The translations under genes were made by a program, and so were the position numbers. This document shows positions 54,973-63,356 of a stretch of 64,000 bases of DNA, one piece after another. The notes under the pieces were generated by a model that was not told the origin of the DNA, did no database searches, and worked only from the letters and a program-made list of their open reading frames with translations. Source of the DNA: Thermoanaerobacter uzonensis DSM 18761 (GTDB lineage Bacteria > Bacillota > Thermoanaerobacteria > Thermoanaerobacterales > Thermoanaerobacteraceae); contig NZ_FQUR01000006.1 in NCBI RefSeq assembly GCF_900129115.1, positions 186,001 to 250,000 on the forward strand. The letters are read 5' to 3'. Every line of letters begins with the position of its first letter. Position 1 is the stretch's first letter.

Positions 54973-55277
54973 TAAGTGTTATTGGGATGTTTTTAGTTAC
55001 ATATATTCCACGATTTATGCCTGTTTATGGCTTAACTAAAATAGAACTTCCTCAGGCTGTAAAGTCATTTCTTGAGTATGTGCCTGTGGCAGTTCTTTCA
55101 GCTCTTTTATTTCCAGTAATTTTTATTAAAGATGAAAAATTATTTTTAGATTTATCAAATGTATATTTACTTTCAGCAATACCGACATTTATAGCTGCAT
55201 ATTTTACGAGGAAGCTATTTACACCTGTTGTTGTTGGTATTGTTAGCTATGTGATTTTATCATATATTATTAAGTAG
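54954..55277 (+). CDS. azlD: Branched-chain amino-acid exporter subunit AzlD
   Basis: 107 residues, three to four hydrophobic segments; 'MFLVTYIPRFMPVYGL', 'FLEYVPVAVLSALLFPVIF' and 'LLSAIPTFIAAYFTRKLF' match AzlD. Small partner of AzlC. Start ATG 54954 lies within azlC in another frame; ribosome binding is likely by coupling. Confidence 0.9.
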   Translation: MGTKFIISVIGMFLVTYIPRFMPVYGLTKIELPQAVKSFLEYVPVAVLSALLFPVIFIKDEKLFLDLSNVYLLSAIPTFIAAYFTRKLFTPVVVGIVSYVILSYIIK

Positions 55278-55307
55278 CTTGGTATGATTTCTGGATAATA
55301 CATATTA

Positions 55308-55337
55308 TTGTTAAAAAATTTGGTTGTATGATATAAT
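55308..55337 (+). promoter_or_regulatory. Promoter of the nucleotidyltransferase gene
   Basis: TTGTTA (55308-55313), 18-base spacer, TATAAT (55332-55337) with an extended TG motif just before it. Confidence 0.5.
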
Positions 55338-55368
55338 ATTTACGAAAGATGAGCTAGAGGTGTTTTTT

Positions 55369-55689
55369 ATGAATGAGGCTGAGAACATTATTAATGAGAT
55401 AAAAGAGAAGTTAATTGATACTATCAACCCAAAGGCTATCATTCTTTTCGGTTCCACAGCAAAGAATGATAATGATGAAAATTCTGACATTGATTTGCTG
55501 ATTATATGGGATGGAGTAGAAGATTTAAATAATGTTCAACGACGTATTAAACTAAGAGAGATAATTGGATTTGTTAATAAACCATTGGATATTTTGACAT
55601 ATACTAGTGATGAATTAAAGCAGGTAATAAAAGATGATAGGTCTTTTACTGCAACTATAATAAAGGAAGGAAAGATTATATATGGCTAA
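55369..55689 (+). CDS. MNT-type minimal nucleotidyltransferase (orphan)
   Basis: 106 residues. 'AIILFGSTAKNDNDENSDIDLLIIWDG' is the GS...DxD active site of Pol-beta-fold minimal nucleotidyltransferases; these are usually the antitoxin half of HEPN/MNT pairs, where they AMPylate the HEPN toxin. No HEPN gene follows: only a 22-codon frame (55682-55747) overlaps its end. ATG 55369 after AGAGGTG; the longer frame from 55324 covers the promoter. A terminator closes the unit. Confidence 0.85.
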   Translation: MNEAENIINEIKEKLIDTINPKAIILFGSTAKNDNDENSDIDLLIIWDGVEDLNNVQRRIKLREIIGFVNKPLDILTYTSDELKQVIKDDRSFTATIIKEGKIIYG

Positions 55690-55746
55690 AGAAGCTTTTC
55701 AAATAGTGAGTAGTTTGAGGGAAGAAATATTAAGAAAATTGAAATG

Positions 55747-55777
55747 AAACTGCTTTTTAAAATAAGCAGTTTTTTTA
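55747..55777 (+). terminator. Rho-independent terminator after the nucleotidyltransferase gene
   Basis: AAACTGCTT and AAGCAGTTT pair across an AT loop, followed by TTTTTT. A TGATATAAT extended -10 element for psuK begins at 55790. Confidence 0.85.
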
Positions 55778-55847
55778 TTTGCATTTTTGTGATATAATAT
55801 ACTTGCAAATGTTTGATAAACAAATAATTGTTTGGGAGTGTATTGAT

Positions 55848-56951
55848 GTGGCATTGACACAGAGGGAAAAAGAGATATTGAGATTTATAAAGAAAAATCC
55901 AATGATTTCTCAAGAAGAATTAGCACAGCTTATGGGTATTAGCAGGTCAGCTGTTGCAGGGCACATAGCAAACCTCATGAAAAAGGGCTTTATATTAGGA
56001 AGAGGCTATGTGGTGAGGGACTTTAAAGGTATTACTGTAATTGGAGGAGCAAATATAGATATAAAAGGTAAACCCTATTCAGAGCTTAAGCAGCATACTT
56101 CAAATCCGGGACACATAAACATAGCACCTGGCGGTGTAGGAAGAAATATTGCTCACAACCTTGCACAGCTTAGCTTACCTGTTACACTTTTGAGCGTTGT
56201 GGGCAATGATGATGAAGGAAGAAGGCTTCTTGAGGAGACAAGGCAAGCAGGGGTAAATGTTGAACAGATTGTAATTTCAAATACAAGGCGTACAGGTATA
56301 TATCTTGCCATTCTTAATGCAATTGGTGATATGGATGTGGCTCTTTCGGGAATGGACATTTTAGAAGAGTTAAATATACAATATCTTGAGTCCAAGATGG
56401 AAGTTATAAAAAATAGTGAGATTGTAGTTTTTGATACAAATATTCCCAAAGACAGCATCAAATATATTGTGGAGCTTTGCTACAATAATAATATTCCTGT
56501 AGTGGCAGAGCCCGTTTCCATCGACAAAGCAAAAAAATTAATAGGTGTACTTGACAAAATCGATTATGTAACTCCAAATAAAGAAGAACTTGAATCGATA
56601 TCTGGAGTTAAAATAGCAAATGATGAGGATATGAAAAAAGCAGTTAAATATTTAAGACAAAAAGGTGTCAAAAATGTCATAGTAACTTTAGGAGAAAGAG
56701 GGGTATATATTTCTTCAGAAGAAGTTGAAAAATTTATAGAACCATATCAAGCCGAAATTGTTGATGCTACAGGTGCAGGAGATGCTTTGACGGCTGGCTT
56801 GGTCTATGGTATTTTTAATGGCTATACTCTGGATGTATCGGCAAAACTTGGTCTTGCTGCGGCATCTCTTACAATATCCTCACCTTATACAGTAAATCCA
56901 TTTTTAAATGAAAATCAATTAAAAAATATAGTAAAGGAGATTGTAAAATGA
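55848..56951 (+). CDS. psuK: Pseudouridine kinase with N-terminal helix-turn-helix
   Basis: About 367 residues. Residues 1-55 are a winged helix-turn-helix ('MISQEELAQLMGISRSAVAGHIANLMKKGFI'), then a PfkB-family kinase with 'VIGGANIDIKG', 'NIAPGGVGRNIAHNLAQL' and the catalytic 'DATGAGDALTAGLVYG'. It phosphorylates pseudouridine to the 5'-phosphate for PsuG, whose gene overlaps by 4 bases. The HTH-kinase fusion is common in Firmicutes and may allow autoregulation. GTG 55848, 7 bases after GGGAGTG; the frame extends to 55779 without a site. Confidence 0.9.
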   Translation: MALTQREKEILRFIKKNPMISQEELAQLMGISRSAVAGHIANLMKKGFILGRGYVVRDFKGITVIGGANIDIKGKPYSELKQHTSNPGHINIAPGGVGRNIAHNLAQLSLPVTLLSVVGNDDEGRRLLEETRQAGVNVEQIVISNTRRTGIYLAILNAIGDMDVALSGMDILEELNIQYLESKMEVIKNSEIVVFDTNIPKDSIKYIVELCYNNNIPVVAEPVSIDKAKKLIGVLDKIDYVTPNKEELESISGVKIANDEDMKKAVKYLRQKGVKNVIVTLGERGVYISSEEVEKFIEPYQAEIVDATGAGDALTAGLVYGIFNGYTLDVSAKLGLAAASLTISSPYTVNPFLNENQLKNIVKEIVK

Positions 56952-57871
56952 ATAAGTTTATTGATTTGTCAAAAGAAGTTAAAGAAGCAATGGAAGAAAG
57001 GAAGCCTGTTGTTGCACTTGAATCTACTATAATATCTCACGGAATGCCTTATCCTGAAAATATTGAGACGGCTAAAACTTTGGAGAATATTGTAAGAGAA
57101 CATGGAGCTATACCTGCTACAATTGCCATTATAAATGGAAGAATAAAAATTGGTTTAAGCGAAGAAGAACTCGAATTTATGGGAACTTCAAAAGAAATAT
57201 TAAAAGCTAGCAGAAGGGATTTACCCGTAGTTTTAGCAAAAGGACTTAGTGCAGCGACTACAGTTTCCGCAACAATGATTTGTGCAAATCTTGCAGGCAT
57301 AAAAGTGTTTGTTACAGGAGGTATAGGAGGTGTCCACAGAGGAGCTGAACAGACTTTTGATATATCAGCTGATTTACAAGAACTTGCAAATACAGACGTA
57401 GCAGTTGTATGCGCAGGTGCAAAGGCAATACTTGACCTCCCACGTACTCTTGAATACCTTGAAACCTTTGGGGTTCCTGTGGTAGGGTTTAAAACTTGGG
57501 AATTTCCAGCTTTTTATACAAGGGAAAGCGGACTTAAAGTTGATTATAAAGTGGAGGACGAAATAGAGGCTGCAAAAATTATAAAGACAAAATGGGATTT
57601 AGGCCTCAAAGGTGGAATTTTAATTGCAAATCCTATTCCAGAAGAATATGCCTTGGATAAAGCTTATATAGATAAAGCAATAGAAGATGCTCTTTATGAG
57701 GCAGAAAAGCGAAATATAAAAGGTAAAGAAATAACGCCTTTTTTGTTGGATAAAATAAAAGATTTGACACAAGGTAAAAGCTTAAAAGCTAATATTGAAC
57801 TTGTCAAAAATAATGCCCATGTAGGTGCTAAAATTGCCATTGAATTAAATAAATTGTATAAAGAGGCGTAA
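56948..57871 (+). CDS. psuG: Pseudouridine-5'-phosphate glycosidase
   Basis: 307 residues. Splits pseudouridine 5'-phosphate into uracil and ribose 5-phosphate. 'VALESTIISHGMPYPEN', 'ATIAIINGRIKIGLSEEEL', 'VFVTGGIGGVHRGAEQTFDISADLQEL', 'VVCAGAKAILDLPRTLEYLET' and 'FPAFYTRESGLKVD' are hallmark segments, with the Schiff-base Lys in the GAK region. ATG overlaps the psuK stop; AAAGGAG ribosome site within psuK. Confidence 0.97.
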   Translation: MNKFIDLSKEVKEAMEERKPVVALESTIISHGMPYPENIETAKTLENIVREHGAIPATIAIINGRIKIGLSEEELEFMGTSKEILKASRRDLPVVLAKGLSAATTVSATMICANLAGIKVFVTGGIGGVHRGAEQTFDISADLQELANTDVAVVCAGAKAILDLPRTLEYLETFGVPVVGFKTWEFPAFYTRESGLKVDYKVEDEIEAAKIIKTKWDLGLKGGILIANPIPEEYALDKAYIDKAIEDALYEAEKRNIKGKEITPFLLDKIKDLTQGKSLKANIELVKNNAHVGAKIAIELNKLYKEA

Positions 57872-57881
57872 TCCGCCTCTT
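57861..57881. terminator. Hairpin between convergent psuG and tlp
   Basis: AAGAGGCG and CGCCTCTT form an 8-bp stem overlapping the psuG stop codon. T tracts are weak on both strands; probably a shared terminator. Confidence 0.5.
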
Positions 57882-57885
57882 ATAC

Positions 57886-58143
57886 CTACTTTTTGTCGTT
57901 GTCATGTACTTCATCTATTATTTCTTCTCTCATGTTCTGTATACTTGTCAGCCTATTTTTGTTTTTCTGCTTAATCCTTTCTATTTCTTCAGGAGAAAGT
58001 TCTTCTGCGTGTAATTTTAGGTAATCTTCTGCTTCTCTATAATTTTCTATAGTATCGTGTATCATCTGTTGCAATTTCTCTACATTATCTGAGCGGTCAT
58101 CCGGCTTTGGAGGTTTTGTGTATTTATCATTTTCCTTTGCCAT
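57886..58143 (-). CDS. tlp: Small acid-soluble spore protein Tlp
   Basis: 85 residues, very charged, no hydrophobic core. 'KPPKPDDRSDNVEKLQQMIHDTIENYREAE' and 'IKQKNKNRLTSIQNMREEIIDE' match the Tlp family made in the forespore of Firmicutes. Supports a spore-forming host. ATG after GGGGTGATG. I could not identify a forespore sigma-factor promoter with confidence. Confidence 0.88.
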   Translation of the reverse strand: MAKENDKYTKPPKPDDRSDNVEKLQQMIHDTIENYREAEDYLKLHAEELSPEEIERIKQKNKNRLTSIQNMREEIIDEVHDNDKK

Positions 58144-58269
58144 AACATCACCCCAATTTTAAAATTTCTCATATTTATTTTGTTCATAAAGAATATTTAT
58201 ATGTATTGTAGAAAAGCATGTTTTTAAGTGCAGAAAATTTTAAAACATGCTTTTTGTGTTTTTTGAAAT

Positions 58270-58298
58270 TTGAAGTACATGTAAATAACTTGTATAAT
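58270..58298 (+). promoter_or_regulatory. Promoter of pit
   Basis: TTGAAG (58270-58275), 17-base spacer, TATAAT (58293-58298), 64 bases before the gene. Confidence 0.7.
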
Positions 58299-58361
58299 TG
58301 TGTTAAGTATTTGTGCGTAAAATAAAAGTTAAATATATACTTTTTTACTTGAGGTGATGTC

Positions 58362-59360
58362 ATGGATTTTTATTCTATCACAATCATAGTAATATTTTTT
58401 TATATATTTGTAACTGGTTTTCACGACGAAGGAAATCTTGTTGCTACTATTATATTTTCAAGGTCTATAGATGCAAAAAAAGCTTTTATTCTTGCAGCTG
58501 TTGCACAATTTTTGGGTACAACAATAATAAGTACTAATGTCAGTCAAACAATGGCAAAGGATATTGTAAAATATGAGTATTTATTTAAAAGCGGTTCCAC
58601 TATTAGTTTATTGATATTATCCGGTTTAATAGGTGCCATGACATGGAACTTTATCACTTGGTATTTTGGAATACCTTCTAGTTCTTCTCATGCGTTAATT
58701 GGCGGAATGTTGGGTCCTTTTGTCTTAGAATATGGTTATAACTCAATAAATGTACAAGGTATACTATTTAGAGCTATTCTTCCGTTGTTTCTGTCTCCTA
58801 TAATAGGATTTGTTATGGGATATTTAGTAACGTTTTTTTTATCAGAAATATTGAAAAATCAAACACCGGAAGCGAATAACGTGCTAAAAAAACTGCAATA
58901 TTTTACTCTCTTTTTTCTTAATGCAGGACAGGGGTCAAATGATGCCCAAAAAGGAATGGGTTTAATCGTTATTTTAATGATGATAAAGGGACAAACTCAT
59001 AATTTTGAAGTACCTTTTAACATAAAATACATGGCAGCTTTAATGATTTCTTTAGGACTTATATTAGGAGGATTTAGGATGATCAAAAGTGTAGGAACAA
59101 GAATATACAGAATAAAGCCTTTTCATTCCTTTAATGCACAGCTTTCTTCCCTTTCAGTTGTAAGTATAGCATCAATCATTGGTGCACCAATCAGTGGGAC
59201 ACAGTTAATTAACTCTTCGATTTTAGGTATTGGGGCGAAAGAAAGGCCTACTGCTGTCAGATGGCAGTTTGCCAGGGGAATGATTATGGCGTGGTTCATA
59301 ACAATTCCCGTTTCTTTTATAATCTCTTATTTAATTTATGGTTTGACCAAACTTTTATGA
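58362..59360 (+). CDS. pit: PiT-family inorganic phosphate transporter
   Basis: 332 residues, about ten hydrophobic segments. The two inverted PiT signatures are present: 'VTGFHDEGNLVATIIFSRS' with 'TWYFGIPSSSSHALIGGMLG', and 'FLNAGQGSNDAQKGMGLIVI' with 'GAPISGTQLINSSILGIGAKE'. The usual GANDxAN is GFHDEGN in the first half. Low-affinity phosphate or metal-phosphate symport. Followed 14 bases later by its usual DUF47 partner. GAGGTGATGTC ribosome site. Confidence 0.93.
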   Translation: MDFYSITIIVIFFYIFVTGFHDEGNLVATIIFSRSIDAKKAFILAAVAQFLGTTIISTNVSQTMAKDIVKYEYLFKSGSTISLLILSGLIGAMTWNFITWYFGIPSSSSHALIGGMLGPFVLEYGYNSINVQGILFRAILPLFLSPIIGFVMGYLVTFFLSEILKNQTPEANNVLKKLQYFTLFFLNAGQGSNDAQKGMGLIVILMMIKGQTHNFEVPFNIKYMAALMISLGLILGGFRMIKSVGTRIYRIKPFHSFNAQLSSLSVVSIASIIGAPISGTQLINSSILGIGAKERPTAVRWQFARGMIMAWFITIPVSFIISYLIYGLTKLL

Positions 59361-59374
59361 GTGAGGTGAAAAGA

Positions 59375-59989
59375 GTGAATGTATTTAAATGGTTATTTTC
59401 TAAAGAAATAGATTTCTATAAATTACTAGAAGAACAGTCAAAATTAACTCTTGAAGGAGTTTGCGCTCTTGAGAAATACATGACAACAGGTAATATCGAA
59501 GATGGACATGAAGTAAATAAAATAGAGAAAGAAGCTGACAGAAAAAGACAGGAGCTAATAGATGAACTTGATAAGACCTTTATTACTCCCTTTGACAGAG
59601 AAGATATTTTTCAGCTGTCAAAAGCTATTGATGACATATTAGATTATGCTGATACAACAGTTAAAGAGATGGAAATATATAATTTACAACCTACATCAGA
59701 ATTGCAGGAAATTGTTACTGTTATAAAATTTAGTACTGACCTTATCCACAAATCAGTGTGCAATCTTAATAAAAATAAAAAAGAAGGTATGAAACAGGCA
59801 TTAAAAGCTAAAAAATATGAAAATGAAGTGGAGAATTTATATAGAAAAAATTTAGCGAAACTGTTTGAAGAAGAAGATGTAAAATATATTTTAAAAATGA
59901 GGGAAATTTTCAGACATTTAAGCAACTGTGCAGACAAAATAGACCTTGCAGGGGATATATTAGGGCATATTTATGTAAAGATGATGTAG
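59375..59989 (+). CDS. DUF47/PhoU-like regulator of the Pit transporter
   Basis: About 204 residues, all-helical. 'KIEKEADRKRQELIDELDKTFITPFDREDIFQLSKAIDDILDYAD' and 'EIFRHLSNCADKIDLAGDILGHIYVKM' are the family's metal-binding PhoU-like helices. Such proteins pair with PiT transporters and are thought to modulate them. GTG 59375 lies 6 bases after GAGGTG; ATG 59357 overlaps the pit stop and is the alternative. A weak hairpin terminator follows. Confidence 0.88.
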   Translation: MNVFKWLFSKEIDFYKLLEEQSKLTLEGVCALEKYMTTGNIEDGHEVNKIEKEADRKRQELIDELDKTFITPFDREDIFQLSKAIDDILDYADTTVKEMEIYNLQPTSELQEIVTVIKFSTDLIHKSVCNLNKNKKEGMKQALKAKKYENEVENLYRKNLAKLFEEEDVKYILKMREIFRHLSNCADKIDLAGDILGHIYVKMM

Positions 59990-60008
59990 AAGCTGTAATT
60001 GCTTTTAT

Positions 60009-60032
60009 AAAGGAGTCCTGCGGGTTCTTTTT
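60009..60032 (+). terminator. Weak Rho-independent terminator after pit-DUF47
   Basis: AAAGGAGTCC pairs with GGGTTCTTTT using several G-U pairs, followed by T5. Confidence 0.45.
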
Positions 60033-60141
60033 ATTATTTATATAGAAAAATTCCTTAAAAATCTTAATAATGATTATGTGTTTTAAAGTGTATTATTTTT
60101 TGTCTTTTATGATAAAATGTATCATAAAGGGGGCGAAGAAT

Positions 60142-62847
60142 GTGAAAAGAATTGATAAAGTTTATACCTGTTTGAAGGAATTGTGCAATAAGCAATTGGC
60201 TGAAAGAGGAGAAGTAGTGGGAGTTTCAGCTATGGAAATTGCACATGCCCTTAATATACAAAGAACAAATGCTTCCAGCGATTTAAATACCCTTTTTAGA
60301 GAAGGAAAAGTTATAAAAGTTGAAGGTAAACCAGTTTTGTATAAGATTAAAGAACTTGATATGGTTTCTGATGAAAGCGATATGGTAGTGAAAGACGTAT
60401 TTGACAGCATAATAGGAGCTAATTTAAGCCTTAAAAATGCCGTACAGCAAGCAAAAGCTGCTATAATTTACCCACCTAATGGTCTTCATACGCTTTTGCT
60501 TGGAGAAACGGGTACTGGCAAATCCATGTTTGCAGAAGTCATGTATAGTTTTGCAAAAGAAATTGGAAGAATAAAAAGAAACGCTCCTTTTGTGACTTTT
60601 AACTGTGCTGACTATGCTAATAATCCGCAACTTTTAATGTCACAACTGTTTGGAGTGAAAAAAGGAGCGTATACAGGTGCCGATAAGGATAGAATGGGCC
60701 TTGTTGAAAAAGCGGATGGTGGCATACTTTTTCTGGATGAAGTCCATAGACTTCCTCCAGAAGGACAAGAGATGCTTTTTTACCTGATTGATAAAGGGCT
60801 TTATAGGAGGCTTGGAGAATCTGAAACACAACATAAAGCAAATGTTTTAATAATATGCGCTACAACAGAGAATATTGAGTCTACTCTTCTTAGGACTTTT
60901 ATAAGGCGGATACCAATGGTGATTAAATTGCCGGCTTTAGCAGATAGAACATATGAGGAAAGATTTGAACTTATTAAAAGTTTTTTTAGAGAAGAAGCAG
61001 CAATTATTAACACTGATATTATGATCACTTCAAATGCTCTAAAAGCTCTTTTGCTTTATGAGTGTCCTAATAATATAGGTCAACTGAAAAGTGATATAAA
61101 ACTTTCAATTGCAAAAGCTTATCTTGGATACATGATGAAAAGAGATAAAGGAGTATGCGTGCATACTGAAGATTTACCTGAGTATGTTAGAAGAGGATTG
61201 TTTAGGTACAAAGAGTCAAAAGATGAGATTGATAAATTTATAACAGGAGATATAATAAAGTTTTCATCCGATAATGCTACTCCTGTTATCCAACAGAATA
61301 ATCAGATATTCAATTTTTATGAGGCGCTAGAAGAAAAAAGGAAAGCTTTGGAGCAAAAAGGACTTAACGAAAGTGATATAAAACTCATCATGAGTATTGA
61401 TATAGAAACATATTTGAAAAAGTATCTCTTAAATCTGGATAAAAATAATTTGGAGGAATTATATAAAGTAGTAGATAAAAAGATTGTCAATATAGTAGAC
61501 GATTTTTTGAATTACGCTAGTAAAAGGCTCAATAGACAGTTCAGTGATAAAACCTTATACGGCCTTTCTATGCATGTAGCCAGTTCTGTTGAAAGAATAC
61601 TAAGTGGCAAAGACATTGTAAATCATCAGCTGGAAAATATAAAGAAGGTGTATGAGAAAGAATTTGAAGTGGCAAATGTTTTGAGAGAAAGGGTCCAAAA
61701 AGAGTTTAACATAAAAGTACCTGATGATGAAGTGGGTTTTGTTACAATGTTTTTATGTCTTGAGGAGGAAACAAAAGAAAAAGACGAAAGAGTAGGCATT
61801 ATTGTTGCAATGCATGGAGAAGCTGCTGCTACTTCCATTGCGGAGGTTTCCAACAGGCTTTTAGGTGAAAATTATGTAATTGGTTATAATATGCCACTTG
61901 ATCAAAAACCAGAAGTTGCGTTAAATAATTTAACTAATATTGTAAAAAGAGTAGACAAAGGAAGAGGCGTTTTACTCCTTGTCGACATGGGGTCATTAGT
62001 GTTATTTGGTGACATGATATACGAAAAGACAGGAATACCCGTCAAAACAATTGAAATGGTTTCTACTCCTATGGTTTTAGAGGCAGCAAGAAAGGCAATC
62101 CTTAACGCATCTTTAGAGGAAGTGTATGATGCAGTTGTCAATTTTAGTCCTTATGTGGGAAAAATCTATAAAGACAGCGTTAAATTTGAAGATTCTCTTA
62201 AAAAGAATGTTATCATAACTGCTTGTATAACTGGTGAAGGGACAGCAGTTAAACTTAAATCAATACTTGAAAAAAACCTTGACTTAAAAGAGAAAGATAT
62301 TCGTGTTATTCCAATTGAAATTGAAAATAAAAGAGAATTTAGAAGAAAACTACTCAACATCAAAGAAGAAAAAAATATTTTAGCTGTTGTAAGTGCTATA
62401 AATCCAGAGGATGATTCTATATTGTATATTTCTACCTCAGATGTGTTTGATAATGATAAATTATCTGTATTGAAAAATAAAATTGAAGCTCTTTCGCAAA
62501 TTGAGGTAATTGATAACATGAAGGAGGTCATAAGAGAAAATATAAAGATAGATTCAGAAAAGTATATATCTTCTTTTAAAAGATTTTACGCAGCTTTAAT
62601 AAGAGAAGGAGTAAATTTAAATGAAGATATTACAATAGGATTAATACTTCATCTTGCTTGTGTAATTGAGCGTATATTACAAGGGAAACAATTAATACAC
62701 ATTAAGGATACACAAGAATACATTAAGAATTATCCAAAAGAGTTTGATATTATAAAAAAAGTTATAAGGATTATCGAACAAGGATGTAGTGTAAAAATTT
62801 CAGACGAAGAATGTGTAAATATGATGAAAATAATCTATTCACTTTAA
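60142..62847 (+). CDS. LevR/CelR-type sigma-54-dependent PTS-controlled activator
   Basis: 902 residues. N-terminal winged helix (about 1-65), AAA+ sigma-54 activator domain with Walker A 'LLGETGTGKSMFAEVMY', sigma-54 contact loop 'GAYTGA' (usual form GAFTGA) and Walker B 'GGILFLDEVHRLP', a PRD (about 435-540), a mannose-type EIIA domain with phospho-His in 'IIVAMHGEAAATSIAE', a partial EIIB-like part and a C-terminal PRD. GTG 60142 follows AAGGGGGCG; the frame reaches back to 60070 without a site. A 9-bp inverted repeat (60106-60128) overlaps the leader. A -24/-12 promoter for the adjacent PTS genes lies downstream. Confidence 0.94.
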   Translation: MKRIDKVYTCLKELCNKQLAERGEVVGVSAMEIAHALNIQRTNASSDLNTLFREGKVIKVEGKPVLYKIKELDMVSDESDMVVKDVFDSIIGANLSLKNAVQQAKAAIIYPPNGLHTLLLGETGTGKSMFAEVMYSFAKEIGRIKRNAPFVTFNCADYANNPQLLMSQLFGVKKGAYTGADKDRMGLVEKADGGILFLDEVHRLPPEGQEMLFYLIDKGLYRRLGESETQHKANVLIICATTENIESTLLRTFIRRIPMVIKLPALADRTYEERFELIKSFFREEAAIINTDIMITSNALKALLLYECPNNIGQLKSDIKLSIAKAYLGYMMKRDKGVCVHTEDLPEYVRRGLFRYKESKDEIDKFITGDIIKFSSDNATPVIQQNNQIFNFYEALEEKRKALEQKGLNESDIKLIMSIDIETYLKKYLLNLDKNNLEELYKVVDKKIVNIVDDFLNYASKRLNRQFSDKTLYGLSMHVASSVERILSGKDIVNHQLENIKKVYEKEFEVANVLRERVQKEFNIKVPDDEVGFVTMFLCLEEETKEKDERVGIIVAMHGEAAATSIAEVSNRLLGENYVIGYNMPLDQKPEVALNNLTNIVKRVDKGRGVLLLVDMGSLVLFGDMIYEKTGIPVKTIEMVSTPMVLEAARKAILNASLEEVYDAVVNFSPYVGKIYKDSVKFEDSLKKNVIITACITGEGTAVKLKSILEKNLDLKEKDIRVIPIEIENKREFRRKLLNIKEEKNILAVVSAINPEDDSILYISTSDVFDNDKLSVLKNKIEALSQIEVIDNMKEVIRENIKIDSEKYISSFKRFYAALIREGVNLNEDITIGLILHLACVIERILQGKQLIHIKDTQEYIKNYPKEFDIIKKVIRIIEQGCSVKISDEECVNMMKIIYSL

Positions 62848-62863
62848 TACACATATGTGTATT
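62846..62863. promoter_or_regulatory. Candidate upstream activator site for the LevR-type regulator
   Basis: AATACACATATGTGTATT, a perfect 18-bp palindrome overlapping the regulator's stop codon, about 100 bases before the sigma-54 promoter. A further partial copy, GATACACATTG, follows at about 62880. Confidence 0.55.
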
Positions 62864-62956
62864 GAATACGTTTTTAAACGATACACATTGAAACGGGTTT
62901 GATAAACATCGGCATTGAAGGAGGAAAAGAAGCAATCTTGTAGAAGCGATTACTAT

Positions 62957-62974
62957 TTGGCATGAGCTTTGCAT
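62957..62974 (+). promoter_or_regulatory. Sigma-54 (-24/-12) promoter of the PTS operon
   Basis: TTGGCATGAGCTTTGCAT: TGGCAT at -24 and TTGCA at -12 with exactly five bases between, matching TGGCAC-N5-TTGCW except for one T. It precedes the EIIB gene by about 47 bases and follows the gene for a sigma-54 activator. Confidence 0.85.
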
Positions 62975-63020
62975 ATATATCTTACTTGAAAGCAAATAGG
63001 ATGGGAGGTGAAAGAGTTAA

Positions 63021-63329
63021 ATGAAAATTATATTGGTTTGCTCTGCAGGTATGTCTACAAGTCTTTTAGTAAAACGAATGAATGACGCTGCTATTAGACG
63101 GGGCATAAATGTAGAAATCGAGGCTTTAGCTGAAGCAGATTTAAAAAAGAGCCTGGATAATGTAGATGTTATATTGCTAGGTCCACAAGTTAGATATTTA
63201 TTGAGCAAGATTAAAGAACTTGCAGAGCCAAAAGGAATCGCAGTTGACGTAATAGAAGCAACTTTATATGGAAAAGTTGATGGAGAAGGGGTACTAAATA
63301 AGGCATTAGGAATGGTAAAAAAACAATAG
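63021..63329 (+). CDS. celA: PTS lactose/cellobiose-class EIIB component
   Basis: 102 residues. Phospho-Cys in 'ILVCSAGMSTSLLVKRM' at residue 8; 'DNVDVILLGPQVRYLLSKIKELAEPKGIAVDVI' is typical of ChbB/CelA proteins. Receives phosphate from an EIIA and passes it to the sugar at EIIC. First gene after the sigma-54 promoter. GGGAGGTG lies 12 bases upstream, slightly far. The symbol rests on class; the sugar (cellobiose or another beta-glucoside) is inferred. Confidence 0.9.
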   Translation: MKIILVCSAGMSTSLLVKRMNDAAIRRGINVEIEALAEADLKKSLDNVDVILLGPQVRYLLSKIKELAEPKGIAVDVIEATLYGKVDGEGVLNKALGMVKKQ

Positions 63330-63356
63330 CTTAAAATTGAAATGGGAGGGAAGATA

